Origin: Amorphophallus konjac
Taxonomy: Eukaryota > Streptophyta > Magnoliopsida > Alismatales > Araceae
Direction of reading: 5' to 3'
Length of the DNA stretch: 64,000 nt
Assembly (NCBI GenBank): GCA_022559845.1
Contig: CM040128.1
Coordinates: 221,325,643 to 221,389,642, forward strand
Position numbers and translations under genes: made by a program. Numbering within the stretch: the stretch's first letter is position 1; every line of letters starts with the position of its first letter. This document shows positions 9,035-18,572 of the stretch, one piece after another. Under the pieces are notes generated by a model, which did not search any database, had not been told where the DNA came from, and was given only the letters and a program-made list of their open reading frames with translations.

Positions 9035-9468
9035 TTACTCACCGAATAGTTGAGGGTATTTCTGGCGCATCTTGTCCTCTCGCTCCCAAGTTGCTTCATC
9101 GGAATGAGAATTCCTCCACAAAACCTTCACCAACCGGATGGTTTTATTCCTCAGTACCTAATCCTTCCAGTCTATGATCTCGCTAGGCTGCTCCACATAC
9201 AATAGATCTGCCCGAACTTCCAGAGGCTCGTATTCTATAACATGTGAAGCATCTCGGACATATTCCCTGAGGAAGGAGACCTGAAAGACCAGATGTACAT
9301 CCAACAGAGTGGGCGGAAGTGCAAGTCAATACGCCACCTCGCCGACCCTTTGCAAGATCTCAAAAGGCCCGATATATCTGGGACTGAGCTTGCCCTTTTT
9401 CCAAATCGCATGACTCCCTTGGTAGGAGACACCTTGAGGAACACATGGTCTCCTTTTGCAAATATCAA
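9035..9468 (-). pseudogene. Integrase C-terminus and chromodomain-like tail (element C)
   Basis: 9235-9468 begins FAKGDHVFLKVSPTKG, the conserved integrase C-terminal barrel, then loses frame after FGKR. Further downstream another frame reads IRLVKVLWRNS...EATWERED and ends in PQLFGE at TAA 9035-9037, the standard chromodomain end of Tekay/Del elements, which targets integration to marked chromatin. At least two frame changes separate the pieces. Confidence 0.8.
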
Positions 9469-9639
9469 CTCTCTCCACCGCTGGTCTGCATAACTTTTCT
9501 GACGGCTCTGGGCTATGAGGAGTCGCTGCTAGATCCTAGATATCTTCTCTGAGCAGTCCTGTACCAACTGTGGCCCGAACAGTTACTTCTCTCTAGCTTC
9601 ATACCAGCATACTAGTGACCTACATGGCCGCCCATAGAG

Positions 9640-10330
9640 TGCCTCATAAAGTGCCATTCCGATGGCGGAATGGTAACTATTGTTGTATGCAATTTCTATT
9701 TGGGGTAAATGATCATCCCAGTTCCCCCTCCAGTCAATACTGCATGCCCTCAACATATTTCTAGAGTTTGGATGGTGCGCTCAGACTGCCCATCGGTCTG
9801 AGGATGAAATGCCAAGTTGAGCCGCAATTCTGTCCCCATAGCCTGCTACAAACTCTTCTAGAACCTCGTAGTGAATCGAGGGGCCCGATCAGAGATGATC
9901 GACAAGGGTGCGCCATGCAACCGAATGATCTCAGCGATGAATAGTTTCACTAAGGATTCCATTGGAGTCTGCTTGTTGATGGGCAGGAAGTGTGCATTCT
10001 TTGTAAACCTGTCCACAATTACCCAGATTGTGTCGTGCTTTCTTCTGGTCATGGGTTGACCAGACACAAAGTCCATGGTGATTTGTTCCCATTTCCATTG
10101 TGCCATCTCGATGGTCTGGAGAGGACCGCCAGGCCTTTGATGCTTAATCTTCACTTGCTGACATGTGAGACATTTGGCCATGAACTTTGCAATGTCTCAC
10201 TTCATTCTGGGCCGCCAATATATTCTTTTCATGTCTTGGAACATCTTAGTGCTCCCAGGGTGGATGGAGAATTTTGACCTGTGAGCCTCCCGCATCAAAT
10301 CCTTCTTTATCTCTATATCATCTGGTACAT
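9640..10330 (-). pseudogene. Integrase zinc-finger and catalytic core (element C)
   Basis: The clearest open part is 9858-10181. It starts with CLTCQQVK (second half of the HHCC zinc finger), then WEQITMDFVSG with the first catalytic Asp and HGAPLSIISDR with the second. The region carrying the catalytic Glu (HPQTDGQSER block) is recognisable near 9770-9830 in a shifted frame after TAG 9858-9860. The enzyme would insert the cDNA into the genome; this copy cannot be translated whole. Confidence 0.8.
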
Positions 10331-10535
10331 AAATCCTTCTTCAGAATGTGATTAGTCCATCGATCCCCACTTGGAAGTCTTCATTATTTCGTTGCTTCTG
10401 CAATGCCATGTCCTACTTTTGCGCCTCAACAATTCTATCTAAATATGCAGGTCTAGCCGACAACCCAGCCAAGAGGCCGAATTGCTCCCTTTTCTCGGGT
10501 CGTGATTCGATCACACCCACCATCATATCCCACTC

Positions 10536-12644
10536 TCAATGCAAGCTCAACACCATCAATTTATGGCTGAGAGCATCTGCCACCACATTCACCTTGCCTG
10601 GATGGTACTTTAAGGCAAAGTCATAGTCCTTCAGTAGTTCGACCCATCTCCTTTGCCTCAGGTTGAATTCCTTCTGAGTGAATATGTATTTGAGGCTCCG
10701 ATGGTCGGTGAAGATCTCAAACCGAACCCCATATAAATAGTGTCTCCAGATGCGCAAGGCATGGACAACTGCTGCCATTTCCAGGTCATGAGTGGAGTAG
10801 TTCTTCTCATGGTCCTTTAATTGTCTTGAACCATAGGTGATCACACGGCCACTTTGCATTAGTACACAACCGAGGCCGATCCTAGAGGCATCTCTATAAA
10901 CAGTGAAGCCATCATTTCCTTGAGGGAGCGCCAACACTGGGGCTGACGTCAACTTCTCCTTGAGCCTCTGAAAACTATCTTCACACTCCTCTGACCAGAT
11001 AAACTTCGTTCCTTTCTTGGTCAACTTGGTCATGGGGGCTACAATGGTGGAGAAGCCTTCAATGAACCGGCAATAATACCCGGCCAGTCTAAGGAAGCTC
11101 CTAATCTCCATGACTGTCTTCGGTGCTTCCCATTTTGTCACTACTTCCACCTTGCTAGGGTCCACCGATATGCCATTCTCGAATATAACATGCTTGAGAA
11201 ACATAACCCGATCTAGCCAGAATTCACATTTGCTGAATTTGGCGAAGAATTTATTCTCCCTGAGGGTCTGCAGAACCACTCTCAAGTGCTGCTGATGCTC
11301 CTCCTGGCTGGCAGAATATATCAGAATGTCGTCTATAAAGACCACGACAAACTGATCTAGATAAGGGCAGAAAATATGGTTCATCTGCTCCATGAACACA
11401 TCTAGAGCATTGGTCAACCCGAATGGTACTACTAGGAATTCGTAGTGACCATACTGAGTCCTAAAGGCCGACTTCGACACATCTTCAGGCTTGATTTTGA
11501 TCTGGTGATAACCTGTCCTCAGATCAATCTTGGAGAAGACTTTGGTAGATGATAGTTGGTCGAACAGCTCCTCAATCCTCGATAGAGGGTACTTGTTCTT
11601 TATGGTGACCTGGTTGAGCTTGCGGTAATCAATGCACAGCCGCATGGTCCCATCCTTCTTCCACATGAACAAGACTGGTGCTCCCCACGGGGACACGCTG
11701 GGCCAGATGAAGCCTTTGTCTAGAAACTCTTGTAATTGCTTCCTGAGTTCAGCAAGTTCTGTTGGAGCCCTTCGGTATGGTGGAACAGAGATGGATGTGG
11801 TGCCTAGTACTAGCTCAATAGAGAACTCTGTCTCTCGAGCTGGTGGTAGTCCCGGTAGATCCTCGGGAAACACATCAGGAAATTCTTGGACTACGTCCAA
11901 GTCTTCCAAAATCCTGATAGAGCCTTCATCAAGAACCACACTAGCTAAGAAATAGTCGCATCCTCTGTTGATCAGCTTGGAGGCCCGGATGGCTGATGCC
12001 ATCATTCTCCCGGACTTGTCCTTAGGGTAGTGAAAGAAGAATGTTTCCTTCCCTGATTTCTGAAAAATCACCCTCTTCCGACGGAAGTCCAAGAGAGCGC
12101 AATGTTGGTCCAACCAGTCCATTCCCCGAATGAGGTCAAAGTCATTCATATCTAGGATGTATGCTTCCCCCAACAATATCCTCCCATTGATGTTGACTTC
12201 TATGGTGGGGATCACAAGCTTGGTGTGGACTTGTTTCCCGGTTGGTGTGTTAACTATCATTTCTCCGAAGAATGTGACTTGGGGTCGGTTCTTTAGTTGG
12301 TTGGCAAAACTAGTGGATATGAATGTGTGTGTAGCCCCTAGGTCAAACAAGACCTTTGCATAAACATTATCCACGAGGAGCGTACCTTCTGCCACGGTAG
12401 GGGTATTGTCTGCCTCTTCTTGCATTAGTGCATAGACTCGCCCTCTGTACTGGATCTTCTCTTGCTGGGGTATTGGCTTTTGCTGAGCCGTCTTAGGGCA
12501 GTCCCTCGCAAAATGTCCGACCTCGCCGCACTCATAGCACTTGCTTTTTGCCCTCCAGCATTCATGTCCCAGATGGTTGCGTCCACACTGGATACAGAAT
12601 GGAACCCCCGATCCGCCCTTCGGAGCTGGTCCCTGGCGCGCCAC
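10536..12644 (-). CDS. Protease-reverse transcriptase-RNase H segment (element C)
   Basis: 702-codon open stretch. Domains in order: two CCHC knuckles of Gag ([27 protein letters not shown], residues about 17-50); protease with [10 protein letters not shown] at about 102-111; RT with [17 protein letters not shown] and the catalytic FIDDILIYS; and RNase H with [13 protein letters not shown], the [11 protein letters not shown] glutamate block and TDHRSLKYI. The protease motif has Leu where D-S/T-G is expected, which would remove the catalytic hydroxyl residue. RT keeps both active-site Asp residues. It ends at TGA 10536-10538; the ATG-like start after TAA 12672-12674 is only where the frame reopens. 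Confidence 0.92.
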   Translation of the reverse strand: MARQGPAPKGGSGVPFCIQCGRNHLGHECWRAKSKCYECGEVGHFARDCPKTAQQKPIPQQEKIQYRGRVYALMQEEADNTPTVAEGTLLVDNVYAKVLFDLGATHTFISTSFANQLKNRPQVTFFGEMIVNTPTGKQVHTKLVIPTIEVNINGRILLGEAYILDMNDFDLIRGMDWLDQHCALLDFRRKRVIFQKSGKETFFFHYPKDKSGRMMASAIRASKLINRGCDYFLASVVLDEGSIRILEDLDVVQEFPDVFPEDLPGLPPARETEFSIELVLGTTSISVPPYRRAPTELAELRKQLQEFLDKGFIWPSVSPWGAPVLFMWKKDGTMRLCIDYRKLNQVTIKNKYPLSRIEELFDQLSSTKVFSKIDLRTGYHQIKIKPEDVSKSAFRTQYGHYEFLVVPFGLTNALDVFMEQMNHIFCPYLDQFVVVFIDDILIYSASQEEHQQHLRVVLQTLRENKFFAKFSKCEFWLDRVMFLKHVIFENGISVDPSKVEVVTKWEAPKTVMEIRSFLRLAGYYCRFIEGFSTIVAPMTKLTKKGTKFIWSEECEDSFQRLKEKLTSAPVLALPQGNDGFTVYRDASRIGLGCVLMQSGRVITYGSRQLKDHEKNYSTHDLEMAAVVHALRIWRHYLYGVRFEIFTDHRSLKYIFTQKEFNLRQRRWVELLKDYDFALKYHPGKVNVVADALSHKLMVLSLH

Positions 12645-13577
12645 CTTTTCCTTGTCCCGCCTCCCTCTTATTTACATAGGCCTTTTGCTCAATGACTTCT
12701 GCTCCTCGGCAAACCTTGCATTTTCTCGTTCAGCTAGATAAGCAAGCCACATTGCCATTGTGTAGGTGTCAGAATCTTGAGTTGCAACATAGCATCAAAT
12801 GCTACTACGTAGAGCGTTGACGAATTGCTTCACCTTTCGATGAGCGTCATCGAACATGTGTGGAGCATATTGACCCAAAGCGGAGAGTTTGGCCTCATAG
12901 TCGGCTACCAACATCTTTCCTTGCTCGAGGCTCAAAAATTCTTGCTTCTTAGAATCTCGCACATGTTCGGGGAAATATTTTTCTCAAAAGACGGCTAGGA
13001 ACTCCTCCCATAATATGTCTCCATCGTGGTAGTCTGCGAAGGTGGTTCTCATCTTGGCCTTCCACCACAGGTCAGCTTGATCTTGTAATATATAGGCCGC
13101 TAGATTCACCTTCTCTTCCTCGGGACATCGCATTGCGCGGAATTTCTTCTCCATTTCACTGAGCCATGACTCAGCCACCTCTAGACGGCTTTCCAACTTA
13201 AAAATAGGAGGCACCAATCTTAGGAACCGATCGAGCGTCGGCAGGTCGTGACGTGGTGCGGCTACGGGCTACTGCAGCATTTGTTGTTGCATGGCCTGCA
13301 TTAGCCCTTGGAAGCTCTACATAAACCCCTCCAGGTTGACTCCCGCATTGGGCACCTACCCGCCGCCAACTGCAGGAGCATGGACAGCTCCGTCATTCGC
13401 CCCAATTGGGTCATCTACCCCCGATCCCCTCTCATCCGCCTGGGGAAGATCTCTTTGCCTTCTTAGGGGCATGGTTCTGAAAAACATATAATTGTTTAGG
13501 TGAGAGGGTTTAAATGGTTTCAAACATACTCTACCCTTTCCCCACTCTAACCTATCACTTCCTCCATTATGGAACAT
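12645..13577 (-). pseudogene. Gag capsid region (element C), broken
   Basis: Same frame as the pol segment but with several stops (TAG 13356, 13317 and 13269; TGA 12984 and 12795; TAA 12672). The piece 12984-13217 reads as a Retrotrans_gag core (AAYILQDQADLWWKAK, WEEFLAVF). The N-terminal part 13356-13577 is Arg/Gly-rich. Confidence 0.75.
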
Positions 13578-13610
13578 CTAGAATGGTTGTAACCATGGTC
13601 TGTCTCTCGT

Positions 13611-13622
13611 GCTTTGATACCA
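13611..13622 (-). other. Primer binding site (element C)
   Basis: Minus-strand TGGTATCAAAGC, one base off the initiator-Met-tRNA complement TGGTATCAGAGC. It marks the inner edge of the right LTR near 13624. Confidence 0.75.
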
Positions 13623-14073
13623 CTCTATAACGTTCCGAGATCTGATCCCCAAATTTAGGTATTTTTTCCTTTTATCGGACCCCGAAGCAATTACTTCGTA
13701 CATTTTGCGGAAGCACAAGTTTACGAACATGCATACATTCGTATGATAGAGGGGGAGAGAGACCACAGATTACTAGAAATGTAACTAACATCTCAACCAT
13801 TTGAAATTCCAAACAAAAGTACATATTTCAAGGATGGGTACATATCTGTTGATGTTCCAAAATAAACTTGAGCCCACATAGGCTCACCTACCCATGACCA
13901 TACATATAAGAGAGAGAGTCCACCGTAGACTACCCAGCTGAAGTGAGGACCAACACTACTCCTCAGCCGTTGCCTCCTCCTCAACTTCTTCTATGTCACC
14001 TGAAAACGTGTGTCACAAAGGGGGTGAGTGTGACGCTCAGTAGACAGCCTAAACAAACCGGGATTAACTCACA

Positions 14074-14081
14074 TTTATATA
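14074..14081 (-). promoter_or_regulatory. Likely LTR TATA box (element C)
   Basis: Minus-strand TATATAAA in GGTTATATAAATGTGAG, about 450 bp from the LTR inner end. The alternative CTATAAAAGGAG near 16036-16047 lies much further upstream. Confidence 0.45.
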
Positions 14082-14379
14082 ACCAATTTATACCATAATT
14101 TAGATGTTAATAATAGCATAATCCATTCATTATCATCTACTTAAAATAACTCATACGAGGAAAATACATATTCTTGAACTAATGTATAAAGTACCGATTC
14201 ATGCAACAAGACCCCAGTGAATGAGCATTTACACATTACCATGTTTTCATGAATTTTCACATTTTTGTTATTCATGGAACTGAACAGCTACCGTAAACAC
14301 AGGAGGCCCACACACACAAATGAACGAAAAGAGTACTACGCAGACCCGGGAGCGAACTCACACCTAGACTCCTGCTGCA

Positions 14380-14545
14380 CGGGGAATTACGTATCGCAGT
14401 CTCCTAGGTTCTGTGGTGTTACGTATCGCCGTCCCACAGAACGAACCAGCCGAATCGATAGGTTTTAAACCAGGGCGTTACATCACGCTGTCCCCGGGGA
14501 TCTTTTACTTTCACGGCGTTACGTCTCGCTGTCCCGCAGAAGGGA
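14380..14545. repeat. Degenerate tandem repeat in LTR of element C
   Basis: Four loosely related units, each with GTTACGTATCGC, GTTACATCACGC or GTTACGTCTCGC followed by TGTCCC and CAGAA(C/G), about 40-65 bp apart. Upstream of the TATA candidate on the transcribed strand. Confidence 0.55.
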
Positions 14546-14980
14546 CCAAAGTCCTACCTCACAGAATGCTGTTGTTTTCCATTCATAACATTCACATCGT
14601 TTTTGCATTCACATTCAAACTCATGTTACAATACTAGTATGATACTTTAATATAACAGACATACTTCCCAATGGTTAAAGCATACTAATCAAAGCATAAG
14701 GAGCATGACCAGATTACTGTATAAAGAGGACTGGTTTATCTTCTAGGTTACATATGCATAGAAAATGAACTATATCTACAAGTGCAGAATTTCTGGGAGC
14801 ATGAAATCTTTACAGTGAGATACCAGCTTAGTTTTCTGTCATTTTCTAATTTTCCATATTTTTATGAAGTAAAATGCCCTTTCAAAATTCTCCTTTTCTA
14901 TGTTTTTAGAAATTGGGACAGAATCCACAGGTGCATCGACCTATCCACATATGCATCAACCTATATTGACCCATCCCAAA

Positions 14981-15204
14981 TGTGCATCGACCTTACTTAA
15001 GGCCTGGGCAGATGTGCATCGACCTTACTTAGCTCGGGGACAAATGTGCATCGACCTTACTTAAGGCCTGGATAGATGTGAATCGACCTTACTTAAGGCC
15101 TGGACAGATGTGCCTCGACCTTACTTAGCCTGGGGGAAAATGTGCATCGACCTTACTTAAGACCTGGACAGATGTGCCTCGACCTTACTTAGCCTGGGGG
15201 TAAA
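14981..15204. repeat. 32-bp tandem array, unit family A (LTR of element C)
   Basis: TGTGCATCGACC-type units start at 14981, 15013, 15045, 15077, 15109, 15141 and 15173, exactly 32 bp apart with no indel. Each carries TGTGCATCGACCTTACTTA plus a GC-rich spacer (AGGCCTGGACAGA or AGCCTGGGG). The minus (transcribed) strand reads AAGGTCGATGCACA once per unit. Confidence 0.92.
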
Positions 15205-15528
15205 TGTGCATGGACTCTAACACATATGCTCAGACTTGTACATGGACTCTAACACATATACTCAGACTTGCACATGGGCTCTAACACATATGCTCAGACT
15301 TGTACATGGACTCTAACACATATACTCAGACTTGCACATGGGCTCTAACACATATGCTCAGACTTGCACATGGGCTCTAACACATATGTTCAGACTTGTA
15401 CATGGACTCTAACACATATGCTCTTACTTGCACATGGGCTCTAACACATATGCTCAGACTTGCACATGGGCTCTAACACATATGCTCAGACTTGTACATG
15501 GACTCTAACACATATGCTCAGACTTGAC
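15205..15528. repeat. 32-bp tandem array, unit family B (LTR of element C)
   Basis: Ten units of CATGGACTCTAACACATATG plus CTCAGACTTGTA, starting at 15209 and every 32 bp to 15497, in exact register with array A. Units alternate between GTACATGGACT and GCACATGGGCT subtypes, suggesting past higher-order duplication. The minus strand reads AAGTCTGAGCATATG in each unit. Decayed units continue to about 15600. Confidence 0.92.
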
Positions 15529-16980
15529 TGGGGGTTTCAACACACATGCTCTGACTTTACTTTACATGTGCTCAGACCCGTTTAAGGGCAGCTTTGACAC
15601 TGCCAGTGCTGTGACCCAAAATTTATGATAAAGACTAAGAGGGACCACATGAATATATATTTTCTGAAGGAGAATATATACATTTGGCATAGTGGCTGGT
15701 CCCTCATACCCTTACTCCCTCTTTGAAATGTAGAAAATATTTGAAATCATTCTAATGCATAGTTGAGCCCCCTAAAATTTGAGATTAATTGCCTACCTTT
15801 TGCGATATTAGACCGATGATCTGGGGATGAAATCCACACCCCAGATCCACCTAAAGCTTTTCCTTCCGATCCGGGGATGAGTTCCACACCACAGATCTAC
15901 CCAAGACTTCGCTGCAGGTTCACCCTCTACGAAATGCCAAGGTTCCTCACCTCTCTTCCTTACCCAAGAGAAACCGTAGGTAACAGAGAATGGAAGAATA
16001 GTGTTGCTAAAAGGCTGACCACCCATGACACCCCTCTCCTTTTATAGTTTTCAAGTCTCCCATGGTCTCCCCATGACCCACGAGGCTTCAACCTGCTCCC
16101 AAGGTCTATGGTTTAAAAAGGGTTAATGCTAAGCACCCTTTCAGTTTGAACAGAGGTGACCCTTCATGTACCCGGTCATAGATGTGAGTGGGCGCACTTT
16201 TATTTTGGGTTTTGGGTTGGGATGTCTTCATATGAAATGAATAGGACTTCTCGACATAACTCTGGGTCTTGGTTTCATCGAATTTCCTCATTCCTAGCCC
16301 AAGTTATGATTTTCTCAATATTATCATTTATTCTCCTTTATTCCAGTTGTGACCTTTCGGTAGCCCGAGGTAATCCGAGTATAACTCTAGCATCTAGGTA
16401 GTATTTGGCCTCGACCTCAACATAGAAGATGTGGCTGGCATCTAATGCGAAATTATGGCTTTGGTTTGAAGTCATTGCATTAACCACAGACGAAGTTATG
16501 AATTCCCCATTAATTACATTTGAGTTCTCCTAACAGTCACACCTCTTCGTGACAGCTGGCAGCTAAAGGGCTCAGAACCTTGGTTCTAATGCGAATTGGG
16601 CTTCCACCCCAACAGAGGAGTTTGGGTTAAGGGCCAAAGCTTTCTAATGGGCCTAATTTCATCCCATTTGGATGGTTGTAGACCAAGATATTCCTATTTT
16701 AACAGGTGACTGTGTTTTCTATAATTGTTTCGACCCATTATCACAAACTCCCTCTTTCCCCCTATTAGGCCTATTTTTCAGAAGTTATGCTCTTCATCAA
16801 AGCTGTTTCTTACCGAATCGTTGTTGTATGGGCTTTATTTTCACCTAATTCTGATCTTCCTACATTAAGTTATGAATTTTCTAATGCTTCTTTAATAATC
16901 TGTCCAAATTTCTAGCCCATTGAATTATTGGGCCCGAATTGTACACAATTGGGCCACTGCCCAATTGGTCATCATAACAT

Positions 16981-16994
16981 GCTCTGATACCAAT
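16981..16994 (-). other. Primer binding site of the Sirevirus-like element D
   Basis: Minus-strand ATTGGTATCAGAGC, complementary to initiator-Met tRNA, directly after the LTR end CTATCA. Element C begins one or two bases further on, so the internal region of D is missing here. Confidence 0.85.
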
Positions 16995-17032
16995 TGATAG
17001 AATAGGTAGTGCACGGAAACAGATCCAGAGGG

Positions 17033-17037
17033 GGGTG
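17033..17037. repeat. Target site duplication GGGTG (left of element E)
   Basis: GGGTG immediately before the LTR start is repeated at 25415-25419 immediately after the 3' LTR. A 5-bp duplication is standard for LTR retrotransposons. Confidence 0.85.
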
Positions 17038-17293
17038 TGTTGTGCCCCTTGTGCTTTGATGATAATGTGGTGTTTTAATGATAGCAACATGAATGAGTCA
17101 CCATATTGTTTTTTTAAGAACAACACATTGAGTCATCACATGAATGCATATGTCTAATCTGTTATGTGGAGATTGCATGAGTGTGCTAGGCCATGCAGTA
17201 TTTCATACTCAATGCATATTTCGCTACATGCTAGTGTCCATACGGTCAAAGGTCTGAGCAATCCTTGGAGTGGCATAAGCATACTCAGTGCAT

Positions 17294-18150
17294 AAGTCTT
17301 CGCATCAAGTCTGTACAGGCAAGTATGTGCAGTCAAGTCTGTACATTGTCTGGTTGGTTCAACACAAAGTCTATACATTGTCTTGTTGGTCCAACATAAA
17401 GTCTGTACATCGTTTACACTCCACACGACATGAAGTCGGTGTAGTCTTGTCTTGCATGCATTAGTGAAGTCTGTACATCGTTTAGTTGCATGCCACAGAG
17501 TTGAGCAAGCCTACACATCAGTTTGCCTTGCTTCTTGCACAAAGTCTGTACATCAGATAGCATGCATGCGTTCAAGTCTATACATTGCTGCATGAACGCA
17601 AGTCTATACATTCCTATCTTTACCTACGTTCACTGGTTTAGCACACGCACAAAGTCTGTACAGCCAGTGCATCCCTTGATCTCAAGTCTGTACACCAATG
17701 CATGCTATCAAGTATGTACAGCCCGTGTTCTTCATTCATCTCAAGTCTATACATTGCCTTATAGCATAGCATGCACGCACTCAAGTGTATACATTCGTCA
17801 AGGGCATGTCAGTGCATCCATATTCGTTGTGCATACTTTCCTGTTGCAAACTGCATGTCACTCATTCAACCTCTGCACATCCCTCAGTGGCATATCTGTG
17901 CATCGTTTGCACAGTACACGCAGAGTCTGCACACTCGTTGAAGGCATGTCCAAGGATTCATATTCAAAGTCTATACATTCTGTTGCATATGCACCTTTCA
18001 TACTAAGTTTGCACATGGTGGTCTTGAGTTACCCAGCAAGTTTGTACATCGTTGTCGTATGCACGCTTAGTCCATACACTTGTTGATGGCAAGTATGTGC
18101 ATCGTTGATTGTTCATGCATCATCTCAGTCAGTCTATACATTCTTGAACC
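17294..18150 (+). repeat. Array of AAGTCTGTACAT motifs in U3 (5' LTR of E)
   Basis: Many copies of AAGTCTGTACATCG or AAGTCTATACATTG. In the first part they start at 17307, 17335, 17367, 17399, 17433, 17467, 17507, 17542, 17574 and 17600, mostly 28-35 bp apart. Each contains a TGTACA or TATACA core. The array lies upstream of the TATA box at 18323. Confidence 0.9.
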
Positions 18151-18322
18151 AACTCTGTACATCTCTCTAATATCCTCTTATGAATGTTTGGTAGGTATAT
18201 CCTTCGAGAAGAAAAAATGATATGATTGGGCACGTGATCCGAGGTTGGCACCTGGCACGTGATCCGAGGTTATCTCTAGACAAAGAGGGCACAAGCCCTG
18301 AACACGCCCTAGCTGCTGCTGC

Positions 18323-18330
18323 TATAAATA
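18323..18330 (+). promoter_or_regulatory. LTR TATA box (5' LTR of E)
   Basis: TATAAATA in GCTGCTATAAATATGGAGC. The 3' LTR has TATATAT at the matching place, 24268. Confidence 0.75.
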
Positions 18331-18354
18331 TGGAGCTTCTTCCTTAGAAGAAGA

Positions 18355-18570
18355 CCGATCGTGATTGAAGCAGAAGAAGAGAGTAGAGAGAGGCAGAGAG
18401 TAGTAGAAGAAGAAAAAGAAAAAGAGAAAGAGTGATAGAGAGAGCCTGCACGATCCAGTGTCAAGAAGAACGAGAGAAAGAGAAAGAGAAGAGTAGACAG
18501 TGAGAGAAAGAAAAATAGAAGCAGAGAGAAGAAGAAAGAAGAGGAAGAAGAAAGAGAAAGATAGAAGAAG
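18355..18570 (+). repeat. GA-rich tract after the TATA box (5' LTR of E)
   Basis: About 215 bp of nearly pure purine (GAGA, GAAGAA) on the transcribed strand, starting about 30 bp after the TATA box, broken by a CTGCACGATCCAG block. The same layout occurs at 24300-24490, 60440-60690 and, complemented, at 26230-26600. Confidence 0.8.
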
Positions 18571-18572
18571 AC

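Larger units (their letters stand above)
8069..16979 (-). mobile_element. Tekay/Del-like Ty3/gypsy chromovirus (element C)
   Basis: Minus-strand element with order LTR, primer site, Gag, protease, RT, RNase H, integrase, chromodomain-like tail, polypurine tract, LTR. The protein order and the integrase tail place it among plant chromoviruses. The right LTR is long (about 3.36 kb). The left one retains only 905 bp, ending at 8069, so both the target duplication and U5 are lost there. The element is badly decayed, with at least eight in-frame stops in its gag-pol frame and frameshifts in integrase. Confidence 0.9.
13624..16979 (-). repeat. 5' LTR of element C (about 3.36 kb)
   Basis: Starts TGTTATGATGACC at 16979 and ends beside the primer site; the inner end is approximate because no clean CA terminus is seen. 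U3 contains the 32-bp array (14981-15528) and a degenerate GTTACGTATCGC-type repeat (14380-14540). Its first 909 bp match the left LTR. Two TATA candidates exist on the transcribed strand, 14074-14081 and 16036-16043. The first leaves U5 of about 0.4 kb and fits the array being in U3. Confidence 0.8.
17038..18572 (+). repeat. 5' LTR of element E, 3'-truncated
   Basis: Collinear with 22537-24480 of the 3' LTR, from TGTTGTGCCCC through the motif-rich U3 and TATA to the GA-rich tract. Then the sequence jumps directly into gag. The lost segment comprises the LTR end, primer site and the first 110 or so codons of gag, judged against element L. Confidence 0.85.

Noticed and set aside
14981..15528. 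32-bp repeats as a CRISPR array or satellite
   Set aside because: Units are head-to-tail with no spacers, confined to one LTR and about 0.55 kb, so a local LTR array fits better.
17523..18086. 187-codon plus-strand ORF
   Set aside because: It runs through the AAGTCTGTACAT array and translates to repeated Ser-Leu-Tyr words; no domain, and disrupted in the other LTR.
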